Shown piece after piece: positions 24,621 to 34,394 of a stretch of DNA of 64,000 nucleotides. Origin of the DNA: Bacteroides intestinalis (GTDB lineage Bacteria > Bacteroidota > Bacteroidia > Bacteroidales > Bacteroidaceae); contig NZ_QRZF01000001.1 in NCBI RefSeq assembly GCF_003464595.1, forward strand, positions 372,001-436,000, read 5' to 3'. Position 1 is the stretch's first letter, and each line of letters begins with the position of its first letter. The translations under genes and the position numbers were made by a program. Below the pieces are notes generated by a model. That model was not told the origin of the DNA. It was given only the letters and a program-made list of their open reading frames with translations, and did no database searches.

Positions 24621-27299
24621 ATGAGCGAAGACTTTGAAGCACCGAAAGACGACTTGGAAAAGAACCTCCCGGAAGGGAACGAAGGACATTCGGATTATAA
24701 ACCCGCTGACACGAAAGACGTAAAAGCAAAATACCAACTTAGCGGTATGTACCAGAATTGGTTTCTGGATTATGCTTCATACGTTATTCTGGAACGTGCC
24801 GTACCCCACATCAATGATGGTTTAAAGCCTGTGCAGCGACGCATCTTGCACTCCATGAGGCGTATGGAAGATGGACGTTACAATAAAGTGGCAAACATCG
24901 TAGGACATACCATGCAGTTTCACCCGCACGGTGATGCTTCCATCGGTGATGCATTGGTACAGCTGGGACAGAAAGATTTGCTCGTAGATTGCCAGGGAAA
25001 CTGGGGTAATATACTCACCGGCGACGGTGCGGCTGCTCCCCGTTACATCGAGGCACGTCTGTCTAAGTTTGCCCTCGATGTGGTATTCAACCCTAAAACA
25101 ACCGAATGGAAACTCTCCTATGACGGACGCAATAAGGAACCGGTAACTCTACCGGTAAAGTTCCCTTTGCTCCTGGCACAAGGGGTAGAAGGTATTGCCG
25201 TAGGTCTTTCTTCCAAAATACTTCCCCATAACTTCAATGAACTTTGCGATGCATCCATCCGCTATCTGCACGAGGAAGAGTTCAAGCTCTATCCGGACTT
25301 TCAGACTGGCGGTAGTATCGACGTTTCTAAATACAACGACGGTGAACGCGGAGGTGCAGTGCGTGTACGTGCTAAAATCGAGAAGATCGACAACAAGACA
25401 CTTGCCATCAAAGAAATTCCTTACGGTAAGACGGTAGCCAGTGTTTGTGACTCCATTGTGAAAGCAAGTGAGAAAGGCAAGATCAAGATAAAGAAAGTAG
25501 AAGACCTCACGTCCGGAAACGTGGAGATACTCGTTCATCTTGCCCCCGGCGTTTCTTCGGACAAAACAATCGATGCCCTGTATGCCTTCACGGACTGCGA
25601 GGTTAGCATATCACCTAACTGTTGCGTCATCGACGACCAGAAACCTCACTTCCTCACCATTAGCGATGTACTGAGAAAATCGGTAGACAATACCCTATCC
25701 TTGCTACGCCAGGAACTGGAAATACGCAAAGACGAAATACTGGAAAGTCTGCACTTTGCTTCACTGGAAAAGATCTTCATCGAAGAACGCATTTATAAAG
25801 ACAAGGAATTTGAGCAAGCCAAGGATATGGATGCTGCTTGCGCACATATCGACGAACGTCTGACTCCTTATTATCCACGATTCATACGCGAAGTAACTAA
25901 GGAGGATATCCTCAAATTGATGGAGATAAAGATGGGACGTATCCTCAAGTTCAACTCTGACAAAGCGGAAGAACTCATTGCTCGCATGAAAGCGGACATA
26001 GAGGAAATAGATCATCATTTGGCAAATATCGTGGAATATACGGTAGACTGGTATTTAATGCTGAAAAACAAGTACGGCAAGAATTTTCCACGCCGCACAG
26101 AATTGCGAAACTTCGACACCATCGAAGCAAGCAAAGTGGTGGAAGCCAACGAAAAACTATATATCAACCGTGAAGAAGGCTTCATCGGCACAGGTCTGAA
26201 GAAGGATGAATTCCTGTGTAACTGCTCAAGTCTTGATGATGTCATCATCTTCTTCCGGGACGGACGCTATCTGGTTACTCCCGTATCCGACAAGAAGTTC
26301 GTAGGCAAGAATATTCTCTATGCCAACGTTTTCAAGAAGAACGACAAGCGTACAATCTACAACGTTGTCTATCGCGACGGAAAAGAAGGTACACAGTATA
26401 TCAAGCGGTTTGCCGTAACAAGCATCATCCGCGACCGTGAATATGATGTAACTCAAGGTACACCCGATTCACGCATCATGTACTTCACAGCCAATCCTAA
26501 CGGTGAAGCGGAAGTCATCAAAGTAACCTTGAAGCCCAATCCGCGTGTGCGCCGCATTATCTTCGAAGAAGATTTCAGCAACATCAGCATCAAGGGACGC
26601 CAGGCAAGAGGTAATATACTAACCAAGCTTCCGGTGCACAAGATTGCCCTGAAACAGCGTGGCGGATCAACACTGGGCGGACGGAAAGTCTGGTTCGACC
26701 GCGACGTGCTTCGACTCAACTATGACGGACGAGGTGAATACCTGGGAGAATTCCAGAGTGACGACAGCATCCTGGTAGTACATGATAACGGAGATTTCTA
26801 CATCACCAACTTCGACCTTAGCAATCACTATGAGGCTAACATCCGAATATTGGAGAAATTTGACCCGAACAAGGTATGGACCGCTGTGCTCTACGATGCA
26901 GATCAGCAGAATTTCCCGTATATCAAACGTTTCTGCATGGAAGCAACCAACCGCAAGCAGAACTATATGGGAGAGAACAAGAATAATCGCCTTATCCTGT
27001 TGACGGACGAATGTTATCCCCGCCTGGAAATTATATTCGGCGGACATGACAGTTTCCGCGAACCGATGATTATAGAAGCTGATGAATTTATTGCCGTAAA
27101 AGGTTTCAAGGCAAAAGGTAAACGTATCACTACGTTCACAATGGAAACCGTCAATGAACTGGAACCTACACGGCAACCCGAAGTTCCTGAAGAAACGGAA
27201 GACCAGGATGAAGAAGAACCGGAAATACTGGACCCGGATCATGGCAAAAGTGAAGACGATATCCGGGACGAGATAACAGGACAGATGAAACTGTTTTAA
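24621..27299 (+). CDS. parC: DNA topoisomerase IV subunit A
   Basis: The breakage-reunion domain is complete. It runs from YQLSGMYQNWFLDYASYVI through the helix-turn-helix segment HPHGDASIGDALV to the catalytic Tyr142 in AAPRYIEARLS. The C-terminal part has degenerate beta-pinwheel blades without a GyrA box, which supports ParC over GyrA, and ends in a long acidic tail (DQDEEEPEILDPDHG). With ParE it decatenates daughter chromosomes. At the position of the quinolone-resistance Ser of GyrA/ParC this protein has Ala106 (Asp110 is kept), as I recall is common in Bacteroidetes ParC. parE is not in the window. Confidence 0.92.
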   Translation: MSEDFEAPKDDLEKNLPEGNEGHSDYKPADTKDVKAKYQLSGMYQNWFLDYASYVILERAVPHINDGLKPVQRRILHSMRRMEDGRYNKVANIVGHTMQFHPHGDASIGDALVQLGQKDLLVDCQGNWGNILTGDGAAAPRYIEARLSKFALDVVFNPKTTEWKLSYDGRNKEPVTLPVKFPLLLAQGVEGIAVGLSSKILPHNFNELCDASIRYLHEEEFKLYPDFQTGGSIDVSKYNDGERGGAVRVRAKIEKIDNKTLAIKEIPYGKTVASVCDSIVKASEKGKIKIKKVEDLTSGNVEILVHLAPGVSSDKTIDALYAFTDCEVSISPNCCVIDDQKPHFLTISDVLRKSVDNTLSLLRQELEIRKDEILESLHFASLEKIFIEERIYKDKEFEQAKDMDAACAHIDERLTPYYPRFIREVTKEDILKLMEIKMGRILKFNSDKAEELIARMKADIEEIDHHLANIVEYTVDWYLMLKNKYGKNFPRRTELRNFDTIEASKVVEANEKLYINREEGFIGTGLKKDEFLCNCSSLDDVIIFFRDGRYLVTPVSDKKFVGKNILYANVFKKNDKRTIYNVVYRDGKEGTQYIKRFAVTSIIRDREYDVTQGTPDSRIMYFTANPNGEAEVIKVTLKPNPRVRRIIFEEDFSNISIKGRQARGNILTKLPVHKIALKQRGGSTLGGRKVWFDRDVLRLNYDGRGEYLGEFQSDDSILVVHDNGDFYITNFDLSNHYEANIRILEKFDPNKVWTAVLYDADQQNFPYIKRFCMEATNRKQNYMGENKNNRLILLTDECYPRLEIIFGGHDSFREPMIIEADEFIAVKGFKAKGKRITTFTMETVNELEPTRQPEVPEETEDQDEEEPEILDPDHGKSEDDIRDEITGQMKLF

Positions 27300-27339
27300 G
27301 TGATTAACGGCTAATGATTAGTGATAAGCAACTCTATCA

Positions 27340-28203
27340 ATGAAGCTAAATAAGATTGGTGTAATACTAATGGGATGTCTGCTTCTGGCAGGCGGAAGTA
27401 TACAGGCGCAAAGTGTGGAAGACAGGGCGCTACAGGAATTAAGAGCGGACTCTTCGGCCCGGACACGTTTTATAACCCGTGCCACCATGTATGGCGTCGG
27501 TTACACCAATGTGTACGACACTTACCTGTCACCGCAGGAATACAAAGGTATAGACTTCCGCATTTCACGCGAAAGCATGCGCATGACCAAGTGGATGAAT
27601 GGCAACGTATCACTGCAAAGTTTTTTTCAGGCTGATTTCGGTTATACCCACAACCGTGTGGATAACAACAATACATTCTCCGGTCTTGCCAACTGGAATT
27701 ACGGGTTGCACTACAACTTCCCGATTACTTCCAACTTCAAGTTGCTTGCCGGAGGGTTGATCGACCTCAACGGTGGCTTTGTCTACAATCTGCGCAATGG
27801 CAATAATCCGGCACAGGCACGCGCTTATATCAATCTGGATGCATCCGGAATGGCAATATGGGATTTACGGATCAAAAACTATCCCATCAGCCTGCGCTAT
27901 CAGGTTAATCTTCCTTTTGCAGGCGTTATGTTCTGCCCGAATTACGGACAATCGTACTACGAGATATTTACGCTGGGCAACTGGGGCGGAGTGATAAACT
28001 TCACCTCCCTGCACAATCAGCCATCCCTGCGGCAAATGCTGACTGTTGATTTTCCTGTAGGAAGGGCAAAAATGCGCCTGGCTTATCTCTGGGATGCACA
28101 ACAGGCAAAAGTAAATGACATAAGGATGCATACCTACTCGCACGTATTTATGGTAGGTTTTGTAAAAGAGTTGTTTCTCATTCGTGATAAGAAAAGAAAA
28201 TAG
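27340..28203 (+). CDS. DUF3316 family secreted protein, probable outer-membrane barrel
   Basis: A signal peptide (cleavage near IQAQS, residue 25) precedes a protein of alternating aromatic/polar strands ending in charged residues. Features such as MYGVGYTNVYDTYLSP, LHYNFPITSNFKLLAGG and a near-terminal THSYSHVFMVGF-like strand match DUF3316, a Bacteroidales family of unknown function. It starts 40 bp after parC and could be cotranscribed with it. The gap holds TGATTAG-type repeat words. Family assigned from memory of the pattern. Confidence 0.65.
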   Translation: MKLNKIGVILMGCLLLAGGSIQAQSVEDRALQELRADSSARTRFITRATMYGVGYTNVYDTYLSPQEYKGIDFRISRESMRMTKWMNGNVSLQSFFQADFGYTHNRVDNNNTFSGLANWNYGLHYNFPITSNFKLLAGGLIDLNGGFVYNLRNGNNPAQARAYINLDASGMAIWDLRIKNYPISLRYQVNLPFAGVMFCPNYGQSYYEIFTLGNWGGVINFTSLHNQPSLRQMLTVDFPVGRAKMRLAYLWDAQQAKVNDIRMHTYSHVFMVGFVKELFLIRDKKRK

Positions 28204-28239
28204 AGTGATAAAGCGACAGCGTGTTAAGGTGATAGAATA

Positions 28240-29271
28240 ATGAAAATAAAAGGAATATATTATATTAAATTAAGGTGGCTTGGAATACTTTTCATGTTGC
28301 TGCCATTGTTTTCAAGTTGCATTCGGGAAGAAGAGTTCAACAACTCTCCGCAAGGCAATTTTGAAGCCTTGTGGAAGATTATCGACGAACAATATTGTTT
28401 CCTCGACTATAAACAGATAGACTGGAAAGCCATTCATGACGAGTACCAGCCTCTCATTACTTCGAATATGCCCAACGATGGGTTATTCCAAGTACTTGAC
28501 AGTATGCTGGCAGAACTGAAGGATGGCCACGTCAATCTGTACAGTTCTTCGAATATGGCCCGTTACTGGGACTGGTACCTGGATTATCCACGCAATTTCA
28601 ACGAGGGTATCATCGAACGGCAGTATCTTGGAAAGAGTTACCGTATCGCCGGTGGCCTCAAATATAAAATCCTTGAAGACAACATAGGGTATATCTATTA
28701 CGAATCATTCTCCAATGGTGTCGGCAACGGTAATCTGGACGAAGCACTCTCCTACCTTGCTCCATGTAGCGGACTGATTTTCGATGTGCGAAATAACGGC
28801 GGAGGTAATCTTACTTACTCTGAGCGCATCGCCTCTCGCTTCACTAATGAAAAGGTATTGACGGGATACATCCAGCATAAGACAGGAAAGGGACACAGTG
28901 ATTTCTCTGATCCTGAACCTATTTATCTGGAACCATCCAACAGCATTCGTTGGCAGAAGAAGGTAATGCTTCTCACCAATCGCCACTCTTACAGTGCGAC
29001 GAATGATTTCGTGAACGCTATGCGCTACTTTCCTAATGTCACTTTAGTAGGTGACAAAACCGGTGGTGGTTCAGGTTTGCCTTTTTCTTCGGAACTTCCT
29101 AACGGTTGGGGAGTACGTTTTTCTGCCAGTCCACATTTGGATGCCGAAAAGCAACATATAGAATTCGGCATTGATCCGGATGAGAAAGTAGATATGGCAA
29201 AAGAAGATGAAGACAAAGGGATAGATACGATCATTGAAAGGGCACGGGAACTCTTAAAAGTGGTTCAATAA
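28240..29271 (+). CDS. S41 family peptidase lipoprotein
   Basis: The N-terminus is a lipoprotein signal ending LFSSC (Cys27) followed by IREEEF, an acidic patch typical of surface-exposed Bacteroides lipoproteins. The C-terminal half is a tail-specific-protease fold: LIFDVRNNGGGN, NRHSYSATNDF with the candidate nucleophile Ser, and VGDKTGGGSGLP. No PDZ domain is obvious between them. S41 peptidases degrade or process envelope proteins. It lies 36 bp after the DUF3316 gene, so the two probably share a transcript. Confidence 0.85.
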   Translation: MKIKGIYYIKLRWLGILFMLLPLFSSCIREEEFNNSPQGNFEALWKIIDEQYCFLDYKQIDWKAIHDEYQPLITSNMPNDGLFQVLDSMLAELKDGHVNLYSSSNMARYWDWYLDYPRNFNEGIIERQYLGKSYRIAGGLKYKILEDNIGYIYYESFSNGVGNGNLDEALSYLAPCSGLIFDVRNNGGGNLTYSERIASRFTNEKVLTGYIQHKTGKGHSDFSDPEPIYLEPSNSIRWQKKVMLLTNRHSYSATNDFVNAMRYFPNVTLVGDKTGGGSGLPFSSELPNGWGVRFSASPHLDAEKQHIEFGIDPDEKVDMAKEDEDKGIDTIIERARELLKVVQ

Positions 29272-29291
29272 ATACTTTCTGCACTAAACTA

Positions 29292-29322
29292 TTTGCTGAA
29301 AAGAAAAATCTTTCTATCTTTG
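29292..29322 (+). promoter_or_regulatory. Promoter of tRNA-Leu
   Basis: TTTG at 29292-29295 and TATCTTTG at 29315-29322 are separated by 19 bp, a near-perfect Bacteroides promoter, 24 bp before the mature tRNA. Confidence 0.8.
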
Positions 29323-29346
29323 CCGTCGCTTAACAAGAAAGCCACT

Positions 29347-29428
29347 GCGGGTGTGGCGTAATTGGCAGCCGCGCCAGACTTAGGATCTGGTGCCGAGAGG
29401 CGTGTAGGTTCGAGTCCTATCACCCGCA
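29347..29428 (+). tRNA. tRNA-Leu (anticodon UAG)
   Basis: The acceptor arm GCGGGTG (29347-29353) pairs with CACCCGC (29421-29427), and A29428 is the discriminator. The anticodon stem CCAGA/TCTGG encloses CTTAGGA with TAG at 29381-29383. A long variable arm marks a class II tRNA. CCA is not encoded. Confidence 0.95.
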
Positions 29429-29462
29429 CTAATATTTAGATACAGTTAAAAATGTAAGAAGA

Positions 29463-29496
29463 AAAAGCCTTCGGAATTAGTTTTCCGGAGGCTTTT
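29463..29496 (+). terminator. Terminator after tRNA-Leu
   Basis: AAAAGCCTTCGGAA (29463-29476) pairs with TTCCGGAGGCTTTT (29483-29496), with one G-T pair, and is followed by CTTTGTTT. Confidence 0.85.
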
Positions 29497-29650
29497 CTTT
29501 GTTTACAATTCAATATTTCAAGGAATACAGATATTACGGTAACAGCCATTACGATAATACAAAGATATTATTTTTACGCTTATTACCAAAGAAATACGAG
29601 CATCTTTCCAAGTCCTGTTTTACAAAAGGAATTGTGTTAAAAAAACGGGA

Positions 29651-29698
29651 TTTGAATGACCTCGAAATCTTTTTTTCATTTGCATTGTTCTGATGCAA
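29651..29698 (+). promoter_or_regulatory. Candidate promoter of the first SusC gene
   Basis: TTTG at 29651-29654 and TTCATTTG at 29675-29682 (one mismatch to TAnnTTTG) are 20 bp apart. Overlapping the -7 box is an inverted repeat, TTGCAT (29680-29685) and ATGCAA (29693-29698), that could bind a regulator. Weak by itself. Confidence 0.35.
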
Positions 29699-29726
29699 TA
29701 TATCATTCACATAAAAATTTAATGCA

Positions 29727-32700
29727 ATGAAGAGAAACCTGAACCCTCCTATGAAGAGAGCCCTAAGGCTTAAAAATCTATTCTTGACGGCATGTTTCCT
29801 GTTGATAGGCACTGCCGCATTTTCCCAGGAGCACACTGTAACAGGTGTTGTTACCGATTCATTTAAAGAACCGTTGATTGGTGTATCCATAGTGGTACAA
29901 GGAACCAACACCGGTGTAGTGACCGGACTGGATGGCGATTACTCGATCCAAGTTCCTGCAGATGCTACCCTCGAATTCTCATACGTAGGTATGGAGAAGC
30001 AAAGTATCAAGGTAGGCAACCGCAATGTCATCAATGTACAGTTGAAAGAAGACTCACAAATGCTTGCCGAAACAGTAGTCATCGGTTATGGTAGCGCAAA
30101 AAAACGCGACCTGACGGGATCTATCACCAATATCAAAGGGGATGAGATTGCCAACAAACCGGTTGCCAACCCACTGTCCGCCCTGCAAGGTAAAGTGGCC
30201 GGAGTACAAATCATCAACTCCGGTAAGGCTGGTGCCGACCCGGAAATCCGTGTACGCGGTACAAACTCTATCAATGGTTACAAACCATTGTACGTAGTAG
30301 ACGGCCTGTTCAATGACAACATCAACTTCCTGAATCCACAGGACATTGAGTCTATGGAAATTCTGAAAGACCCATCTTCACTTGCCATCTTCGGTGTACG
30401 TGGTGCTAACGGTGTTATCATCATCACCACCAAGAAAGCTAAAGAAGGACAGACCCGTGTAAACATCAACGGCTCATTTGGTTTCAAAGCCATTACCAAC
30501 AAAATTGCGATGGTGGATGCAGATGGCTTCAAGTTGCTGTATAACGAACAGTTAAGAAATGAAGGTAATCCGGAATATAACTTCTCGGACTGGACAGGCA
30601 ATACCAACTGGCAGGACGAAATCTTCCAGACCGGATTCATCACTAACAACAACATCAGCATCACAGGTGCTTCCGATAAGCATAGCTTCTACCTCGGTGC
30701 AGGCTATGCCTACGAACAAGGAAACATCAAACATGAGAAGTATAGCAAAATCACACTGAACATCAGCAATGATTACAAAGTGACGGATAACTTCAAAGTA
30801 GGTTTCCAATTCAACGGTGCACGTATGCTGCCAGCCGATTCAAAGAGCGTTGCCACTGCCTTGCGTGCAGCTCCGGTGGCAGAGGTATATAATAAGGAAT
30901 ACGGCTTATATACTTCCCTCCCCGGATTCCAGAAAGCACAGATGAATAACCCGATGGTGGACGTTGACCTGAAAGCGAACACTACAAAAGCGGAGAACTA
31001 CCGTGGTTCGGGCAATATATACGGGCAATGGGACTTCCTGAAACATTTCCAGTTCAAAGCCATGTTCTCACTGGATTATGCTTCAAACAGCACACGGACT
31101 TATACACCGATTATTCAGGTATATGACGCCAGTGCCGAAGGAGATATAGCCACATTAGGTAACGGCAAGACCGGAGTCACCCAGGCTAAAGAAACGGAAA
31201 TGAAAGTGCAGAGCGACTATCTGCTGACCTACACCAACTCATGGGGCGACCACAGCCTGACAGCCACCGCCGGTTTCACAACCTATTACAATAAACTCGA
31301 GAACCTGAATGCCGGACGCACACAAGGTGTAGGTCTGGTCATACCGGATAACTCTGACAAATGGTATGTAAGCATCGGTGATGCAGCCACTGCTACCAAT
31401 GGTAGTACACAATGGGAACGTTCTACGGTATCTGTACTGGCACGTATCCTCTATAACTATAAAGGTAAATACCTGTTCAACGGTTCTTACCGTCGCGACG
31501 GTTCTTCCGCCTTTTCGTATACAGGCAATCAATGGCAGAATTTCTATTCCGTAGGTCTTGGCTGGCTGATGAGCGAAGAAGAATGGATGAAAGACATCAC
31601 TTGGCTGGATATGTTGAAACTGAAAGGATCATGGGGTACATTGGGTAACCAGAACCTGGATAAAGCCTATCCGGCAGAACCTCTGCTGAGTAATGCCTAT
31701 TCTGCAGTATTCGGTGTTCCGTCCGCTATCTACCCGGGTTATCAGCTTGCTTATCTGCCCAACCCGAATCTGCGTTGGGAGAAAGTAGAGGCATGGGAAG
31801 TAGGTGCTGAAGCCAACTTCTTCCGCAACCGTCTGCATTTTGAAGGTGTATATTACAAGAAGAAAACGAAAGATCTGTTGGCAGAAGTTCCCGGTATCTC
31901 AGGAACAGTGCCGGGTATCGGTAACCTGGGGTCTATTGAAAATCTGGGCGTAGAACTGGCATTGAACTGGCGCGATGAAATTGGCGACTGGAACTATAAC
32001 ATCGGAGCCAATCTGACTACCATTAAGAATAAGGTATTGAACCTTGTACAGGAAGGATACTCCATCATTGCCGGAGACAAGAGTCAAAGTTATACAATGG
32101 CAGGTTACCCTATCGGTTACTTTTATGGTTATAAAGTAGAAGGTGTTTATCAGAGCCAGGAAGAGATTAATAATTCACCGAAAAACAAGCTGGCTACCGT
32201 CACTCCGGGTGACTTGAAGTTCAAGGACGTGAACGGTGACGGCGAAATCACCACAGCCGACCGTACCATGATTGGTGATCCGACACCGGATATTACTTAT
32301 GGTATTACACTCGGAGTAGGTTATAAGAATTGGGAGCTGGCAGTAGATATGATGGGACAAGGCGGCAATCAGATTTACCGCACTTGGGATAACTACAACT
32401 GGAGTCAGTTCAACTTCATGGCACAACGCATGGATCGTTGGCATGGTGAGGGCACCAGTAATACCCAACCGTTGCTGAATACAAAGCACACCATCAATAA
32501 CCTGAACTCCGAATATTATATAGAAAATGGTAGCTTCTTCCGCATCCGTAACGTATCATTGGCTTACAACTTTGATAAGGCACTGATTTCTAAGATCGGC
32601 ATGCAGGCACTAAAGCTCTATGTGAACATTCAGAACCTGAAAACGTGGAAGCATAACACGGGATATACACCTGAGTTGGGCGGTTCGGCCATTGCTTTCG

Positions 32701-32765
32701 GAGTAGATGACGGAAGTTATCCGATGCCGGCGATTTATACATTCGGGTTTAACTTAACTTTCTAA
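29727..32765 (+). CDS. SusC-like TonB-dependent outer-membrane transporter (PUL copy 1)
   Basis: A signal peptide (to AAFSQE) is followed by a carboxypeptidase-regulatory-like domain (VTGVVTDSFKEPLIGVSIVVQG). A TonB-box region (ETVVIGYGSAKKRD), the plug (DPEIRVRGTNSINGYKPLYVVDG, GANGVIIITT) and a 22-strand barrel ending FGFNLTF complete it. SusC/SusD pairs import oligosaccharides; context suggests beta-1,2-glucan fragments. It is 1012 residues, identical in length to the copy at 38550, with very high similarity throughout the plug. The first ATG is chosen because the paralogue aligns from the same point and both share the leader AAAAATTTAATGCAATGAAG. Confidence 0.95.
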   Translation: MKRNLNPPMKRALRLKNLFLTACFLLIGTAAFSQEHTVTGVVTDSFKEPLIGVSIVVQGTNTGVVTGLDGDYSIQVPADATLEFSYVGMEKQSIKVGNRNVINVQLKEDSQMLAETVVIGYGSAKKRDLTGSITNIKGDEIANKPVANPLSALQGKVAGVQIINSGKAGADPEIRVRGTNSINGYKPLYVVDGLFNDNINFLNPQDIESMEILKDPSSLAIFGVRGANGVIIITTKKAKEGQTRVNINGSFGFKAITNKIAMVDADGFKLLYNEQLRNEGNPEYNFSDWTGNTNWQDEIFQTGFITNNNISITGASDKHSFYLGAGYAYEQGNIKHEKYSKITLNISNDYKVTDNFKVGFQFNGARMLPADSKSVATALRAAPVAEVYNKEYGLYTSLPGFQKAQMNNPMVDVDLKANTTKAENYRGSGNIYGQWDFLKHFQFKAMFSLDYASNSTRTYTPIIQVYDASAEGDIATLGNGKTGVTQAKETEMKVQSDYLLTYTNSWGDHSLTATAGFTTYYNKLENLNAGRTQGVGLVIPDNSDKWYVSIGDAATATNGSTQWERSTVSVLARILYNYKGKYLFNGSYRRDGSSAFSYTGNQWQNFYSVGLGWLMSEEEWMKDITWLDMLKLKGSWGTLGNQNLDKAYPAEPLLSNAYSAVFGVPSAIYPGYQLAYLPNPNLRWEKVEAWEVGAEANFFRNRLHFEGVYYKKKTKDLLAEVPGISGTVPGIGNLGSIENLGVELALNWRDEIGDWNYNIGANLTTIKNKVLNLVQEGYSIIAGDKSQSYTMAGYPIGYFYGYKVEGVYQSQEEINNSPKNKLATVTPGDLKFKDVNGDGEITTADRTMIGDPTPDITYGITLGVGYKNWELAVDMMGQGGNQIYRTWDNYNWSQFNFMAQRMDRWHGEGTSNTQPLLNTKHTINNLNSEYYIENGSFFRIRNVSLAYNFDKALISKIGMQALKLYVNIQNLKTWKHNTGYTPELGGSAIAFGVDDGSYPMPAIYTFGFNLTF

Positions 32766-32799
32766 GGGATAGCATCATAAACCATTAACTATTGAAATT

Positions 32800-34320
32800 A
32801 TGAAAATAAAGAAATATATTCTATCACTGTTGATTGGCGCAGCCGCCTTCTCATTCAGTTCTTGTAATGACTTCCTGGACCGCGATCCGCTGGGACAGTT
32901 CACGGAAGACGACGCCCCTAACGCCCTTGTAGGCGGAAAGATGTACAACGTCTACTACCTGATGCGTGGTTATGATATCACGGCGGGTATTCCTGCTTTC
33001 ATGATACACATGGTACGTAGTGAAGACTCCGAAAAAGGAAGTGATGCCGGCGACGGTGGTGAACAGGCAGCCATGTACGATGACTTCGAATACACCGCTT
33101 CCAACGGTACCTTGGGTGCATACTGGAATCAAAACTATAAAATCATCTACCAGTGTAATGAAATTCTGGATGACATCGAGAATAGCGCAAACAAAGACGA
33201 TACTGAGAATATCCGTACCAAAGGTGAAGCTCTGTTTTTCCGTGCTTATTGCTACTTCAATCTGGTACGTGCTTTCGGAGAAGTCCCCTTGGTGACCATC
33301 AAAGTAGTGGAAGCATCCGATGCCAATGTACCTAAAACCACTGCCGAGAAGATATACGAACAGATTGACAAGGACCTGACCACAGCCGAAGACTGTCTGC
33401 CTCTGCGATGGGACAGCGACTACACAGGACGTATCACCTGGGGAGCTGCACGCTCCTTGCACGCACGCACCTACATGATGCGCAACGACTGGGAGAATAT
33501 GTACACCGCTTCTACGGATGTCGTTAATTCCGGAATTTATAACTTGAATACTCCGGTAGATAAAGTCTTCACCGTAGAAGGTGAGAATTGTGGTGAAAGT
33601 ATCTTCGAACTGCAATGCGAATCCACCGATGCTATGAAGGAAGACGCCAGCATCGGTAGCCAGTTCTGTCAAGTACAAGGTGTACGCGGAGCAGGCAACT
33701 GGGACTTGGGCTGGGGTTGGCACATGGCCACCACCCTGATGGGTAAAGCTTACGAACCGGGCGATCCGCGTAAAGATGCCACACTGCTCTATTTCCGTCG
33801 CAGTGACGACGAACCTATCACTCCGGAGAATACAAACAAGCCTTATGGTGAATCGCCCGTATCCACCGCCATGGGCGCTTACTTCAATAAGAAAGCTTAC
33901 ACCGACCCAACCTTGCGTCGCAAATATACGCGCATGGGATTTTGGGTAAATATTCGTCTGATCCGTTATCCGGATGTCTTGTTGATGGCTGCTGAATCTG
34001 CCAATGAGAAAGGTTTGATGGGTGAAGCAAGCGGTTATCTGGAACAGGTACGCGCACACGCTCGCGGCACGCTGACCAATGTACTGCCGAAAGTAGAATC
34101 TCTGGATCAGAGTGTATTGCGTGAAGCTATCCGCCATGAACGCCGTGTAGAACTGGGATTAGAGCCCGACCGCTTCTATGACCTCGTACGTTGGGGTATC
34201 GCACAAGAAGTGCTTCAGGCTGCTGGAAAGAACTATCAACCTAAAAACGCACTGTTACCATTGCCGCAGACGGAGATAGATAAATCAAACGGTGTATTGG
34301 TACAAAACCCCGATTATTAA
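32800..34320 (+). CDS. SusD-like surface glycan-binding lipoprotein (PUL copy 1)
   Basis: A lipoprotein signal ends FSSC (Cys22), then NDFLDRDPLGQFTEDD, the standard SusD opening. TPR-rich regions follow (EALFFRAYCYFNLVRAFGEVPL), with the C-terminal RHERRVELGLEPDRFYDLVRWG and PLPQTEIDKS motifs. It forms the lid of the SusC barrel and binds the glycan at the surface. It starts 34 bp after susC. The paralogue at 41634 is one residue shorter (505). Confidence 0.95.
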   Translation: MKIKKYILSLLIGAAAFSFSSCNDFLDRDPLGQFTEDDAPNALVGGKMYNVYYLMRGYDITAGIPAFMIHMVRSEDSEKGSDAGDGGEQAAMYDDFEYTASNGTLGAYWNQNYKIIYQCNEILDDIENSANKDDTENIRTKGEALFFRAYCYFNLVRAFGEVPLVTIKVVEASDANVPKTTAEKIYEQIDKDLTTAEDCLPLRWDSDYTGRITWGAARSLHARTYMMRNDWENMYTASTDVVNSGIYNLNTPVDKVFTVEGENCGESIFELQCESTDAMKEDASIGSQFCQVQGVRGAGNWDLGWGWHMATTLMGKAYEPGDPRKDATLLYFRRSDDEPITPENTNKPYGESPVSTAMGAYFNKKAYTDPTLRRKYTRMGFWVNIRLIRYPDVLLMAAESANEKGLMGEASGYLEQVRAHARGTLTNVLPKVESLDQSVLREAIRHERRVELGLEPDRFYDLVRWGIAQEVLQAAGKNYQPKNALLPLPQTEIDKSNGVLVQNPDY

Positions 34321-34394
34321 TCAAATAGGAATTGAATAGGGGGATATCAGAAAGTCCCCCCCTTTATCGGACTCTAACTTATATAAAACAAGAT

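Noticed and set aside
32851..34137. 428-codon open frame antisense to the first SusD gene
   Set aside because: It is a mirror of a strongly coding SusD gene, has no family motifs, and a similar antisense frame appears against the paralogue; codon bias explains it.
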